Assembly: GCA_036785325.1 (NCBI GenBank)
Contig: JAXIVH010000149.1
Span: forward strand, 1 to 64,000
Reading direction: 5' to 3'
Length of the DNA: 64,000 bases
DNA from: Urophycis tenuis
Taxonomy: Eukaryota > Chordata > Actinopteri > Gadiformes > Phycidae
The first letter of the stretch is position 1. Each line of letters begins with the position of its first letter. The translations under genes were made by a program, and so were the position numbers. Below are positions 24,928 to 39,421 of this stretch, one piece after another. A model generated the notes under the pieces. The model did not search any database. It saw only the letters and a list, made by a program, of their open reading frames with translations, and had not been told where the DNA came from.

Positions 24928-27714
24928 CTTACCTCGACGTTACCTCAACAAATGATCACTCCTTGAAAAAGCTTAAACCCAATACCAATTCCATTTCGGA
25001 AACGACACACCTTGAGAATTGATCACTCTCGGGGGGGCCTCCCTTGGGTGAGGGTGTATAGTGACAATGGCCAGAAACACCCTATGATCCCAGGGTCCAC
25101 TACTGATGACGTGTCCTAATATTTCGATAGCACGTTTATACTCAAATAGAAATGGAAAAGAAAAGTCTCACTCCAGCTGTGACTCGTCTTTATTCAAATA
25201 AGTAAATATACCAATGCATTGGAAGTACCTTCAATCAAACTAGATTGACCTTCATCTTGGAACAAAGAAAACCTTTGGGAAAAGGAAAAACAAGTCTATA
25301 TCTCCAAATCAGCGGTTATATCACAACAAGACAGATAACCATTTCGTTTTACTTCATTCTTGGTAATATGGGAAAAGAGAGCTGCGGATGACTAGATATT
25401 GGCGAGTGCAACTGCCTTTGATCCCCTATTCAACTACCGAGTCGTTGGATGAGGTGGGGGGGGGGTCATCGAGATAACTCTAACGAACCTAACCGAGCCA
25501 GGGCCATCGAAAGAACGGGCTCTCTACACAACCCATTTATATTACCTTACCAACTGTTATTCACAAAACGACCACTAGATGGAGGCGATGGACCACCACT
25601 GAAGAATCAAAAGAAGGCAACCAGCCTTTAACACAAAGACTAAAAACTCACTCCAGCTGTGATCCTCTTTATCTAAATAAATAAATAAACAAAAATGAAT
25701 AAATAAATAGACTAAATAAATATACAAATATAAATAAATAAATTAAATATAGATTACCTTACCAACTATTGCAATTACCTATTATTATTGTTATTATTAT
25801 TATTACTTACCTATTAATGCAATTTCCCAACCTGGGAACAATAGAGTATTTCTATTTCTATTTCTATAACTCTTCTTCACAAAACGACCACTAGGTGGAG
25901 ACGACGCACCACCAGCGAGGAATCAAAAGAGGAGGAACAACCTTGAATACAAAGATTAAAACCCACTCCAGCTGTGAGTCTCTCGATGTATTTATTTACT
26001 AAAAAAAAATATATTAAATATATATACTCCTCCCATCTCTTCTCCCCTGTCTTCCCTCATGGAAATGAGGGAGTTGTGGGAGATAGAGTGTACTAGCCCG
26101 ATCCGGCGGGGGTGAGTTCAGTCCGTACAGACTGTCTCACCTTGACTCTACCTTACTCAATCTCTAGCTCTAACTCTAACCCTAGGGATAACCTCAACCC
26201 CAACCCTAACCATAGGCCTAACCTTAGCCCTAACCCTAACTCAACCCTAACACTAACCCTTACCTTGGCCCTAATCTTAACACTAACCTCAACCCCTAAC
26301 CTTAGCCTTAACACTAACCCTAACCCCTACTCTAACTCTAACCCTAACCCCTACTCTAACTCTAACCCTAAGCCTACCCTAACCTCCAACACTAACCCTA
26401 CCCTAACTCTAACGCTAACCCTAACTCTAACCTTTGCCCTAACTTTAGCCCTAACCCTAGCCTCAGCCATAACCCTAACCCTAACCTTAGCCCTAACCCT
26501 AACCTTAACCCTAACCCTAACCTTGGCCCTTACCTTAACACTAACCTCAAACCTAACCTTAACCCTAACCTCAGCCATAACCCTAACCCTAACCTTAGCC
26601 CTAACCCTAATTCTAGCCCTAACCCTAATCTTAACCATAACCTTAACCCTAACCTTGGCCCTAACACTTAACCTAACCTTATCCATAACACTAACCCTAA
26701 CCTCAACCCTAACCTTAACCCCAATCTCAGCCGTAACCCCAACCCTAACCTTATCCCTAACCTTAAACCTAACCCTAACCTCAGCCCTAACCTTAACCCT
26801 AACCTCAGCCCTCATCTTAACCCTAACCCCTAACCCCTAACCTCTAACCCTAACCCTAACCTTACCCTAACCGTAACGCTAACCCTAACCCTTACTCTAA
26901 CCTTAGCCCTAACCTTAGCCCTAACCGTAACCCTAACCTTAACCCTAACCTTAACCCTAAACCGTAACCTTATACCTAACCCTAACCTCAGCCCTAACCT
27001 TAACCCTAACCGCAACCCCTCCCATTTACTTCAAACCTAACGTTAAGGTTAACTGCTAACTCTACCCCTAAATCTACCCTAACCTTAACCTACACTTGAC
27101 ATATTGGAGGAAGAAGACAATTACCCAGCATGCATTTCATCCGGAAAACTTTTCACAAAAAAACCCATTACCGAAGTACCTACGGCGAGAATAGACTACC
27201 CCAAGAAATTGTTGTTTTGGGTGAGGAAAGTAAGCCATTGAGTCTTCTCTAAGGTCAACTTCCTACACAATCTCTGTAGTCGCGCGGTGTATGGGGCACA
27301 GGAATTGTTATTAACAGGCTGTTCGGCATGGGGTCCTGGAGGGGCCAGGGAGGCAGTGCTTAGTCGCGGCTGGCCTTGGCCTTTCCTACCCTGGGACCGA
27401 CTGGGAAGGCACCGCTGGTCGGGGCTGGTCTTGGTCTTTCCTAGGTCTGGACACCCATCGCTGAGGATAGCTGCATTGGGGGACCGTGGAGGCAGTGCTT
27501 TGTCACGGCTGGCCTCGGTCCTTCGTGACCCCAGTTTTCTGCTAGTTCATCTGGACCCAACAGAGGACAAGAACCAAGTTCCGGCCCTGATTGGCCAAAC
27601 CAGGGCTACCTAGCGGTGTTAACAACTGGTTTGTGCTGGTCAGGGGGTAAGTATGTGCCCCCTCCTCTCCATAACCAAAACAATGTATCCTAAAAAGTGT
27701 TTTACTTACCTTTA
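24928..27714 (+). repeat. Unit 11, long type (2787 bp)
   Basis: The telomere-like block is about 26166-27092 and the GC-rich block 27287-27613. It is the counterpart of unit 5, including the C to T change in the GC-rich block near 27579 that no other unit has. Confidence 0.92.
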
Positions 27715-29761
27715 CTTACCTCGACGTTACCTCAACAAATGATCACTCCTTGAAAAAGCTTAAACCCAATACCAATTCCATTTCGGAAACGACACACCTT
27801 GAGAATTGATCACTGTCGGGGGGGCCTCCCTTGGGTGAGGGTGTATAGTGACAATGGCCAGAAACACCCTATGATCCCAGGGTCCACTACTGATGACGTG
27901 TCCTAATATTTCGATAGCACGTTTATACTCAAATAGAAATGGAAAAGAAAAGTCTCACTCCAGCTGTGACTCGTCTTTATTCAAATAAGTAAATATACCA
28001 ATGCATTGGAAGTACCTTCAATCAAACTAGATTGACCTTCATCTTGGAACAAAGAAAACCTTTGGGAAAAGGAAAAACAAGTCTATATCTCCAAATCAGC
28101 GGTTATATCACAACAAGACAGATAACCATTTCGTTTTACTTCATTCTTGGTAATATGGGAAAAGAGAGCTGCGGATGACTAGATATTGGCGAGTGCAACT
28201 GCCTTTGATCCCCTATTCAACTACCGAGTCGTTGGATGAGGTGGGGGGGGTCATCGAGATAACTCTAACGAACCCAACCCTAACCATAGGCCTAACCTTA
28301 GCCCTAACCCTAACTCAACCCTAACACTAACCCTTACCTTGGCCCTAATCTTAACACTAACCTCAACCCCTAACCTTAGCCTTAACACTAACCCTAACCC
28401 CTACTCTAACTCTAACCCTAACCCCTACTCTAACTCTAACCCTAAGCCTACCCTAACCTCCAACACTAACCCTACCCTAACTCTAACGCTAACCCTAACT
28501 CTAACCTTTACCCTAACTTTAGCCCTAACCCTAGCCTCAGCCATAACCCTAACCCTTACCTTAGCCCTAACCCTAACCTTAACCCTAACCCTAACCTTGG
28601 CCCTAACCTTAACACTAACCTCAAACCTAACCTTAACCCTAACCTCAGCCATAACCCTAACCCTAACCTTAGCCCTAACCCTAATTCTAGCCCTAACCCT
28701 AATCTTAACCATAACCTTAACCCTAACCTTGGCCCTAACACTTAACCTAACCTTATCCATAACACTAACCCTAACCTCAACCCTAACCTTAACCCCAATC
28801 TCAGCCGTAACCCCAACCCTATCCTTATCCCTAACCTTAAACCTAACCCTAACCTCAGCCCTAACCTTAACCCTAACCTCAGCCCTCATCTTAACCCTAA
28901 CCCTAACCTTACCCTAACCGTAACGCTAACCCTAACCCTTACTCTAACCTTAGCCCTAACCTTAGCCCTAACCGTAACCCTAACCTTAACCCTAACCTTA
29001 ACCCTAAACCGTAACCTTATACCTAACCCTAACCTCAGCCCTAACCTTAACCCTAACCGAAACCCCTCCCATTTACTTCAAACCTAACGTTAAGGTTAAC
29101 TGCTAACTCTACCCCTAAATCTACCCTAACCTTAACCTACACTTGACATATTGGAGGAAGAAGACAATTACCCAGCATGCATTTCATCCGGAAAACTTTT
29201 CACAAAAAAACCCATTACCGAAGTACCTACGGCGAGAATAGACTACCCCAAGAAATTGTTGTTTTGGGTGAGGAAAGTAAGCCATTGAGTCTTCTCTAAG
29301 GTCAACTTCCTACACAATCTCTGTAGTCGCGCGGTGTATGGGGCACAGGAATTGTTATTAACAGGCTGTTCGGCATGGGGTCCTGGAGGGGCCAGGGAGG
29401 CAGTGCTTAGTCGCGGCTGGCCTTGGCCTTTCCTACCCTGGGACCGACTGGGAAGGCACCGCTGGTCGGGGCTGGTCTTGGTCTTTCCTAGGTCTGGACA
29501 CCCATCGCTGAGGATAGCTGCATTGGGGGACCGTGGAGGCAGTGCTTTGTCACGGCTGGCCTCGGTCCTTCGTGACCCCAGTTTTCTGCTAGTTCATCTG
29601 GACCCAACAGAGGACAAGAACCAAGCTCCGGCCCTGATTGGCCAAACCAGGGCTACCTAGCGGTGTTAACAACTGGTTTGTGCTGGTCAGGGGGTAAGTA
29701 TGTGCCCCCTCCTCTCCATAACCAAAACAATGTATCCTAAAAAGTGTTTTACTTACCTTTA
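27715..29761 (+). repeat. Unit 12, short type with 27-bp deletion (2047 bp)
   Basis: The telomere-like block is about 28272-29139 and the GC-rich block 29334-29660. It is the counterpart of unit 6, with one private C to G change at 27815. Confidence 0.92.
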
Positions 29762-32487
29762 CTTACCTCGACGTTACCTCAACAAATGATCACTCCTTGA
29801 AAAAGCTTAAACCCAATACCAATTCCATTTCGGAAACGACACACCTTGAGAATTGATCACTCTCGGGGGGGCCTCCCTTGGGTGAGGGTGTATAGTGACA
29901 ATGGCCAGAAACACCCTATGATCCCAGGGTCCACTACTGATGACGTGTCCTAATATTTCGATAGCACGTTTATACTCAAATAGAAATGGAAAAGAAAAGT
30001 CTCACTCCAGCTGTGACTCGTCTTTATTCAAATAAGTAAATATACCAATGCATTGGAAGTACCTTCAATCAAACTAGATTGACCTTCATCTTGGAACAAA
30101 GAAAACCTTTGGGAAAAGGAAAAACAAGTCTATATCTCCAAATCAGCGGTTATATCACAACAAGACAGATAACCATTTCGTTTTACTTCATTCTTGGTAA
30201 TATGGGAAAAGAGAGCTGCGGATGACTAGATATTGGCGAGTGCAACTGCCTTTGATCCCCTATTCAACTACCGAGTCGTTGGATGAGGTGGGGGGGGGGT
30301 CATCGAGATAACTCTAACGAACCTAACCGAGCCAGGGCCATCGAAAGAACGGGCTCTCTACACAACCCATTTATATTACCTTACCAACTGTTATTCACAA
30401 AACGACCACTAGATGGAGGCGATGGACCACCACTGAAGAATCAAAAGAAGGCAACCAGCCTTTAACACAAAGACTAAAAACTCACTCCAGCTGTGATCCT
30501 CTTTATCTAAATAAATAAATAAACAAAAATGAATAAATAAATAGACTAAATAAATATACAAATATAAATAAATAAATAAAATATAGATTACCTTACCAAC
30601 TATTGCAATTACCTATTATTATTGTTATTATTATTATTACTTACCTATTAATGCAATTTCCCAACCTGGGAACAATAGAGTATTTCTATTTCTATTTCTA
30701 TAACTCTTCTTCACAAAACGACCACTAGGTGGAGACGACGCACCACCAGCGAGGAATCAAAAGAGGAGGAACAACCTTGAATACAAAGATTAAAACCCAC
30801 TCCAGCTGTGAGTCTCTCGATGTATTTATTTACTAAAAAAAAATATATTAAATATATATACTCCTCCCATCTCTTCTCCCCTGTCTTCCCTCATGGAAAT
30901 GAGGGAGTTGTGGGAGATAGAGTGTACTAGCCCGATCCGGCGGGGGTGAGTTCAGTCCGTACAGACTGTCTCACCTTGACTCTACCTTACTCAATCTCTA
31001 GCTCTAACTCTAACCCTAGGGATAACCTCAACCCCAACCCTAACCATAGGCCTAACCTTAGCCCTAACCCTAACTCAACCCTAACACTAACCCTTACCTT
31101 GGCCCTAATCTTAACACTAACCTCAACCCCTAACCTTAGCCTTAACACTAACCCTAACCCCTACTCTAACTCTAACCCTAACCCCTACTCTAACTCTAAC
31201 CCTAAGCCTACCCTAACCTCCAAAACTAACCCTACCCTAACTCTAACGCTTACCCTAACTCTAACCTTTGCCCTAACTTTAGCCCTAACCCTAGCCTCAG
31301 CCATAACCCTAACCCTAACCTTAGCCCTAACCCTAACCTTAACCCTAACCCTAACCTTGGCCCTTACCTTAACACTAACCTCAAACCTAACCTTAACCCT
31401 AACCTCAGCCATAACCCTAACCCTAACCTTAGCCCTAACCCTAATTCTAGCCCTAACCCTAATCTTAACCATAACCTTAACCCTAACCTTGGCCCTAACA
31501 CTTAACCTAACCTTATCCATAACACTAACCCTAACCTCAACCCTAACCTTAACCCCAATCTCAGCCGTAACCCCAACCCTAACCTTATCCCTAACCTTAA
31601 ACCTAACCCTAACCTCAGCCCTAACCTTAACCCTAACCTCAGCCCTCATCTTAACCCTAACCCCTAACCCCTAACCTCTAACCCTAACCCTAACCTTACC
31701 CTAACCGTAACGCTAACCCTAACCCTTACTCTAACCTTAGCCCTAACCTTAGCCCTAACCGTAACCCTAACCTTAACCCTAACCGCAACCCCTCCCATTT
31801 ACTTCAAACCTAACGTTAAGGTTAACTGCTAACTCTACCCCTAAATCTACCCTAACCTTAACCTACACTTGACATATTGGAGGAAGAAGACAATTACCCA
31901 GCATGCATTTCATCCGGAAAACTTTTCACAAAAAAACCCATTACCGAAGTACCTACGGCGAGAATAGACTACCCCAAGAAATTGTTGTTTTGGGTGAGGA
32001 AAGTAAGCCATTGAGTCTTCTCTAAGGTCAACTTCCTACACAATCTCTGTAGTCGCGCGGTGTATGGGGCACAGGAATTGTTATTAACAGGCTGTTCGGC
32101 ATGGGGTCCTGGAGGGGCCAGGGAGGCAGTGCTTAGTCGCGGCTGGCCTTGGCCTTTCCTACCCTGGGACCGACTGGGAAGGCACCGCTGGTCGGGGCTG
32201 GTCTTGGTCTTTCCTAGGTCTGGACACCCATCGCTGAGGATAGCTGCATTGGGGGACCGTGGAGGCAGTGCTTTGTCACGGCTGGCCTCGGTCCTTCGTG
32301 ACCCCAGTTTTCTGCTAGTTCATCTGGACCCAACAGAGGACAAGAACCAAGCTCCGGCCCTGATTGGCCAAACCAGGGCTACCTAGCGGTGTTAACAACT
32401 GGTTTGTGCTGGTCAGGGGGTAAGTATGTGCCCCCTCCTCTCCATAACCAAAACAATGTATCCTAAAAAGTGTTTTACTTACCTTAA
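29762..32487 (+). repeat. Unit 13, long type with 61-bp deletion (2726 bp)
   Basis: The telomere-like block is about 31000-31865 and the GC-rich block 32060-32386. It is the counterpart of unit 7, sharing the aaaactaac variant near 31223 and the 61-bp deletion near 31783. Confidence 0.92.
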
Positions 32488-34560
32488 CTTACCTCGACCT
32501 TACCTCAACAAATGATCACTCCTAAAAAAGCTTAAACCCAATACCAATTCCATTTCGGAAACGACACACCTTGAGAATTGATCACTCTCGGGGGGGCCTC
32601 CCTTGGGTGAGGGTGTATAGTGACAATGGCCAGAAACACCCTATGATCCCAGGGTCCACTACTGATGACGTGTCCTAATATTTCGATAGCACGTTTATAC
32701 TCAAATAGAAATTGAATAGAAAAGTCTCACTCCAGCTGTGACTCGTCTTTATTCAAATAAGTAAATATACCAATGCATTGGAAGTACCTTCAATCAAACA
32801 AGATTGACCTTCATCTTGGAACAAAGAAAACCTTTGGGAAAAGGAAAAACAAGTCTATATCTCCAAATCAGCGGTTATATCACAACAAGACAGATAACCA
32901 TTTCGTTTTACTTCATTCTTGGTAATATGGGAAAAGAGAGCTGCGGATGACTAGATATTGGCGAGTGCAACTGCCTTTGATCCCCTATTCAACTACCGAG
33001 TCGTTGGATGAGGTGGGGGGGGTCATCGAGATAACTCTAACGAACCCAACCCTAACCATAGGCCTAACCTTAGCCCTAACCCTAACTCAACCCTAACACT
33101 AACCCTTACCTTGGCCCTAATCTTAACACTAACCTCAACCCCTAACCTTAGCCTTAACACTAACCCTAACCCCTACTCTAACTCTAACCCTAACCCCTAC
33201 TCTAACTCTAACCCTAAGCCTACCCTAACCTCCAACACTAACCCTACCCTAACTCTAACGCTAACCCTAACTCTAACCTTTGCCCTAACTTTAGCCCTAA
33301 CCCTAGCCTCAGCCATAACCCTAACCCTTACCTTAGCCCTAACCCTAACCTTAACCCTAACCCTAACCTTGGCCCTAACCTTAACACTAACCTCAAACCT
33401 AACCTTAACCCTAACCTCAGCCATAACCCTAACCCTAACCTTAGCCCTAACCCTAATTCTAGCCCTAACCCTAATCTTAACCATAACCTTAACCCTAACC
33501 TTGGCCCTAACACTTAACCTAACCTTATCCATAACACTAACCCTAACCTCAACCCTAACCTTAACCCCAATCTCAGCCGTAACCCCAACCCTATCCTTAT
33601 CCCTAACCTTAAACCTAACCCTAACCTCAGCCCTAACCTTAACCCTAACCTCAGCCCTCATCTTAACCCTAACCCCTAACCCCTAACCTCTAACCCTAAC
33701 CCTAACCTTACCCTAACCGTAACGCTAACCCTAACCCTTACTCTAACCTTAGCCCTAACCTTAGCCCTAACCGTAACCCTAACCTTAACCCTAACCTTAA
33801 CCCTAAACCGTAACCTTATACCTAACCCTAACCTCAGCCCTAACCTTAACCCTAACCGTAACCCCTCCCATTTACTTCAAACCTAACGTTAAGGTTAACT
33901 GCTAACTCTACCCCTAAATCTACCCTAACCTTAACCTACACTTGACATATTGGAGGAAGAAGACAATTACCCAGCATGCATTTCATCCGGAAAACTTTTC
34001 ACAAAAAAACCCATTACCGAAGTACCTACGGCGAGAATAGACTACCCCAAGAAATTGTTGTTTTGGGTGAGGAAAGTAAGCCATTGAGTCTTCTCTAAGG
34101 TCAACTTCCTACACAATCTCTGTAGTCGCGCGGTGTATGGGGCACAGGAATTGTTATTAACAGGCTGTTCGGCATGGGGTCCTGGAGGGGCCAGGGAGGC
34201 AGTGCTTAGTCGCGGCTGGCCTTGGCCTTTCCTACCCTGGGACCGACTGGGAAGGCACCGCTGGTCGGGGCTGGTCTTGGTCTTTCCTAGGTCTGGACAC
34301 CCATCGCTGAGGATAGCTGCATTGGGGGACCGTGGAGGCAGTGCTTTGTCACGGCTGGCCTCGGTCCTTCGTGACCCCAGTTTTCTGCTAGTTCATCTGG
34401 ACCCAACAGAGGACAAGAACCAAGCTCCGGCCCTGATTGGCCAAACCAGGGCTACCTAGCGGTGTTAACAACTGGTTTGTGCTGGTCAGGGGGTAAGTAT
34501 GTGCCCCCTCCTCTCCATAACCAAAACAATGTATCCTAAAAAGTGTTTTACTTACCTTTA
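32488..34560 (+). repeat. Unit 14, short type (2073 bp)
   Basis: The telomere-like block is about 33044-33938 and the GC-rich block 34133-34459. It is the counterpart of unit 8 and carries the same junction variant (gacctt). Confidence 0.92.
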
Positions 34561-36633
34561 CTTACCTCGACGTTACCTCAACAAATGATCACTCCTAAAA
34601 AAGCTTAAACCCAATACCAATTCCATTTCGGAAACGACACACCTTGAGAATTGATCACTCTCGGGGGGGCCTCCCTTGGGTGAGGGTGTATAGTGACAAT
34701 GGCCAGAAACACCCTATGATCCCAGGGTCCACTACTGATGACGTGTCCTAATATTTCGATAGCACGTTTATACTCAAATAGAAATGGAAAAGAAAAGTCT
34801 CACTCCAGCTGTGACTCGTCTTTATTCAAATAAGTAAATATACCAATGCATTGGAAGTACCTTCAATCAAACTAGATTGACCTCCATCTTGGAACAAAGA
34901 AAACCTTTGGGAAAAGGAAAAACAAGTCTATATCTCCAAATCAGCGGTTATATCACAACAAGACAGATAACCATTTCGTTTTACTTCATTCTTGGTAATA
35001 TGGGAAAAGAGAGCTGCGGATGACTAGATATTGGCGAGTGCAACTGCCTTTGATCCCCTATTCAACTACCGAGTCGTTGGATGAGGTGGGGGGGGTCATC
35101 GAGATAACTCTAACGAACCCAACCCTAACCATAGGCCTAACCTTAGCCCTAACCCTAACTCAACCCTAACACTAACCCTTACCTTGGCCCTAATCTTAAC
35201 ACTAACCTCAACCCCTAACCTTAGCCTTAACACTAACCCTAACCCCTACTCTAACTCTAACCCTAACCCCTACTCTAACTCTAACCCTAAGCCTACCCTA
35301 ACCTCCAACACTAACCCTACCCTAACTCTAACGCTAACCCTAACTCTAACCTTTGCCCTAACTTTAGCCCTAACCCTAGCCTCAGCCATAACCCTAACCC
35401 TTACCTTAGCCCTAACCCTAACCTTAACCCTAACCCTAACCTTGGCCCTAACCTTAACACTAACCTCAAACCTAACCTTAACCCTAACCTCAGCCATAAC
35501 CCTAACCCTAACCTTAGCCCTAACCCTAATTCTAGCCCTAACCCTAATCTTAACCATAACCTTAACCCTAACCTTGGCCCTAACACTTAACCTAACCTTA
35601 TCCATAACACTAACCCTAACCTCAACCCTAACCTTAACCCCAATCTCAGCCGTAACCCCAACCCTATCCTTATCCCTAACCTTAAACCTAACCCTAACCT
35701 CAGCCCTAACCTTAACCCTAACCTCAGCCCTCATCTTAACCCTAACCCCTAACCCCTAACCTCTAACCCTAACCCTAACCTTACCCTAACCGTAACGCTA
35801 ACCCTAACCCTTACTGTAACCTTAGCCCTAACCTTAGCCCTAACCGTAACCCTAACCTTAACCCTAACCTTAACCCTAAACCGTAACCTTATACCTAACC
35901 CTAACCTCAGCCCTAACCTTAACCCTAACCGAAACCCCTCCCATTTACTTCAAACCTAACGTTAAGGTTAACTGCTAACTCTACCCCTAAATCTACCCTA
36001 ACCTTAACCTACACTTGACATATTGGAGGAAGAAGACAATTACCCAGCATGCATTTCATCCGGAAAACTTTTCACAAAAAAACCCATTACCGAAGTACCT
36101 ACGGCGAGAATAGACTACCCCAAGAAATTGTTGTTTTGGGTGAGGAAAGTAAGCCATTGAGTCTTCTCTAAGGTCAACTTCCTACACAATCTCTGTAGTC
36201 GCGTGGTGTATGGGGCACAGGAATTGTTATTAACAGGCTGTTCGGCATGGGGTCCTGGAGGGGCCAGGGAGGCAGTGCTTAGTCGCGGCTGGCCTTGGCC
36301 TTTCCTACCCTGGGACCGACTGGGAAGGCACCGCTGGTCGGGGCTGGTCTTGGTCTTTCCTAGGTCTGGACACCCATCGCTGAGGATAGCTGCATTGGGG
36401 GACCGTGGAGGCAGTGCTTTGTCACGGCTGGCCTCGGTCCTTCGTGACCCCAGTTTTCTGCTAGTTCATCTGGACCCAACAGAGGACAAGAACCAAGCTC
36501 CGGCCCTGATTGGCCAAACCAGGGCTACCTAGCGGTGTTAACAACTGGTTTGTGCTGGTCAGGGGGTAAGTATGTGCCCCCTCCTCTCCATAACCAAAAC
36601 AATGTATCCTAAAAAGTGTTTTACTTACCTTTA
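34561..36633 (+). repeat. Unit 15, short type (2073 bp), junction of two higher-order repeats
   Basis: The telomere-like block is about 35117-36011 and the GC-rich block 36206-36532. Its first part matches unit 9, but from about 35816 it differs (ttactgtaac, ccgaaaccc, gtcgcgtgg near 36200). Those changes are shared with unit 17. It is thus both the end of the 14,493-bp block and the start of the 4,861-bp block. Confidence 0.9.
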
Positions 36634-39421
36634 CTTACCTCGACGTTACCTCAACAAATGATCACTCCTTGAAAAAGCTTAAACCCAATACCAATTCCAT
36701 TTCGGAAACGACACACCTTGAGAATTGATCACTCTCGGGGGGGCCTCCCTTGGGTGAGGGTGTATAGTGACAATGGCCAGAAACACCCTATGATCCCAGG
36801 GTCCACTACTGATGACGTGTCCTAATATTTCGATAGCACGTTTATACTCAAATAGAAATGGAAAAGAAAAGTCTCACTCCAGCTGTGACTCGTCTTTATT
36901 CAAATAAGTAAATATACCAATGCATTGGAAGTACCTTCAATCAAACTAGATTGACCTTCATCTTGGAACAAAGAAAACCTTTGGGAAAAGGAAAAACAAG
37001 TCTATATCTCCAAATCAGCGGTTATATCACAACAAGACAGATAACCATTTCGTTTTACTTCATTCTTGGTAATATGGGAAAAGAGAGCTGCGGATGACTA
37101 GATATTGGCGAGTGCAACTGCCTTTGATCCCCTATTCAACTACCGAGTCGTTGGATGAGGTGGGGGGGGGGGTCATCGAGATAACTCTAACGAACCTAAC
37201 CGAGCCAGGGCCATCGAAAGAACGGGCTCTCTACACAACCCATTTATATTACCTTACCAACTGTTATTCACAAAACGACCACTAGATGGAGGCGATGGAC
37301 CACCACTGAAGAATCAAAAGAAGGCAACCAGCCTTTAACACAAAGACTAAAAACTCACTCCAGCTGTGATCCTCTTTATCTAAATAAATAAATAAACAAA
37401 AATGAATGAATAAATAGACTAAATAAATATACAAATATAAATAAATAAATAAAATATAGATTACCTTACCAACTATTGCAATTACCTATTATTATTGTTA
37501 TTATTATTATTACTTACCTATTAATGCAATTTCCCAACCTGGGAACAATAGAGTATTTCTATTTCTATTTCTATAACTCTTCTTCACAAAACGACCACTA
37601 GGTGGAGACGACGCACCACCAGCGAGGAATCAAAAGAGGAGGAACAACCTTGAATACAAAGATTAAAACCCACTCCAGCTGTGAGTCTCTCGATGTATTT
37701 ATTAACTAAAAAAATATATATTAAATATATATACTCCTCCCATCTCTTCTCCCCTGTCTTCCCTCATGGAAATGAGGGAGTTGTGGGAGATAGAGTGTAC
37801 TAGCCCGATCCGGCGGGGGTGAGTTCAGTCCGTACAGACTGTCTCACCTTGAACCTACCTTCCTCAATCTCTAGCTCTAACTCTAACCCTAGGGATAACC
37901 TCAACCCCAACCCTAACCATAGGCCTAACCTTAGCCCTAACCCTAACTCAACCCTAACACTAACCCTTACCTTGGCCCTAATCTTAACACTAACCTCAAC
38001 CCCTAACCTTAGCCTTAACACTAACCCTAACCCCTACTCTAACTCTAACCCTAACCCCTACTCTAACTCTAACCCTAAGCCTACCCTAACCTCCAACACT
38101 AACCCTACCCTAACTCTAACGCTAACCCTAACTCTAACCTTTGCCCTAACTTTAGCCCTAACCCTAGCCTCAGCCATAACCCTAACCCTTACCTTAGCCC
38201 TAACCCTAACCTTAACCCTAACCCTAACCTTGGCCCTAACCTTAACACTAACCTCAAACCTAACCTTAACCCTAACCTCAGCCATAACCCTAACCCTAAC
38301 CTTAGCCCTAACCCTAATTCTAGCCCTAACCCTAATCTTAACCATAACCTTAACCCTAACCTTGGCCCTAACACTTAACCTAACCTTATCCATAACACTA
38401 ACCCTAACCTCAACCCTAACCTTAACCCCAATCTCAGCCGTAACCCCAACCCTATCCTTATCCCTAACCTTAAACCTAACCCTAACCTCAGCCCTAACCT
38501 TAACCCTAACCTCAGCCCTCATCTTAACCCTAACCCCTAACCCCTAACCTCTAACCCTAACCCTAACCTTACCCTAACCGTAACGCTAACCCTAACCCTT
38601 ACTCTAACCTTAGCCCTAACCTTAGCCCTAACCGTAACCCTAACCTTAACCCTAACCTTAACCCTAAACCGTAACCTTATACCTAACCCTAACCTCAGCC
38701 CTAACCTTAACCCTAACCGTAACCCCTCCCATTTACTTCAAACCTAACGTTAAGGTTAACTGCTAACTCTACCCCTAAATCTACCCTAACCTTAACCTAC
38801 ACTTGACATATTGGAGGAAGAAGACAATTACCCAGCATGCATTTCATCCGGAAAACTTTTCACAAAAAAACCCATTACCGAAGTACCTACGGCGAGAATA
38901 GACTACCCCAAGAAATTGTTGTTTTGGGTGAGGAAAGTAAGCCATTGAGTCTTCTCTAAGGTCAACTTCCTACACAATCTCTGTAGTCGCGCGGTGTATG
39001 GGGCACAGGAATTGTTATTAACAGGCTGTTCGGCATGGGGTCCTGGAGGGGCCAGGGAGGCAGTGCTTAGTCGCGGCTGGCCTTGGCCTTTCCTACCCTG
39101 GGACCGACTGGGAAGGCACCGCTGGTCGGGGCTGGTCTTGGTCTTTCCTAGGTCTGGACACCCATCGCTGAGGATAGCTGCATTGGGGGACCGTGGAGGC
39201 AGTGCTTTGTCACGGCTGGCCTCGGTCCTTCGTGACCCCAGTTTTCTGCTAGTTCATCTGGACCCAACAGAGGACAAGAACCAAGCTCCGGCCCTGATTG
39301 GCCAAACCAGGGCTACCTAGCGGTGTTAACAACTGGTTTGTGCTGGTCAGGGGGTAAGTATGTGCCCCCTCCTCTCCATAACCAAAACAATGTATCCTAA
39401 AAAGTGTTTTACTTACCTTTA
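36634..39421 (+). repeat. Unit 16, long type (2788 bp)
   Basis: The telomere-like block is about 37873-38799 and the GC-rich block 38994-39320. It has 11 G in the G-run and the variant aatgaatgaataaatag in the AAAT tract near 37402, both shared only with unit 18. The AT tract reads ttattaactaaaaa, as in units 18 and 22. Confidence 0.92.
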
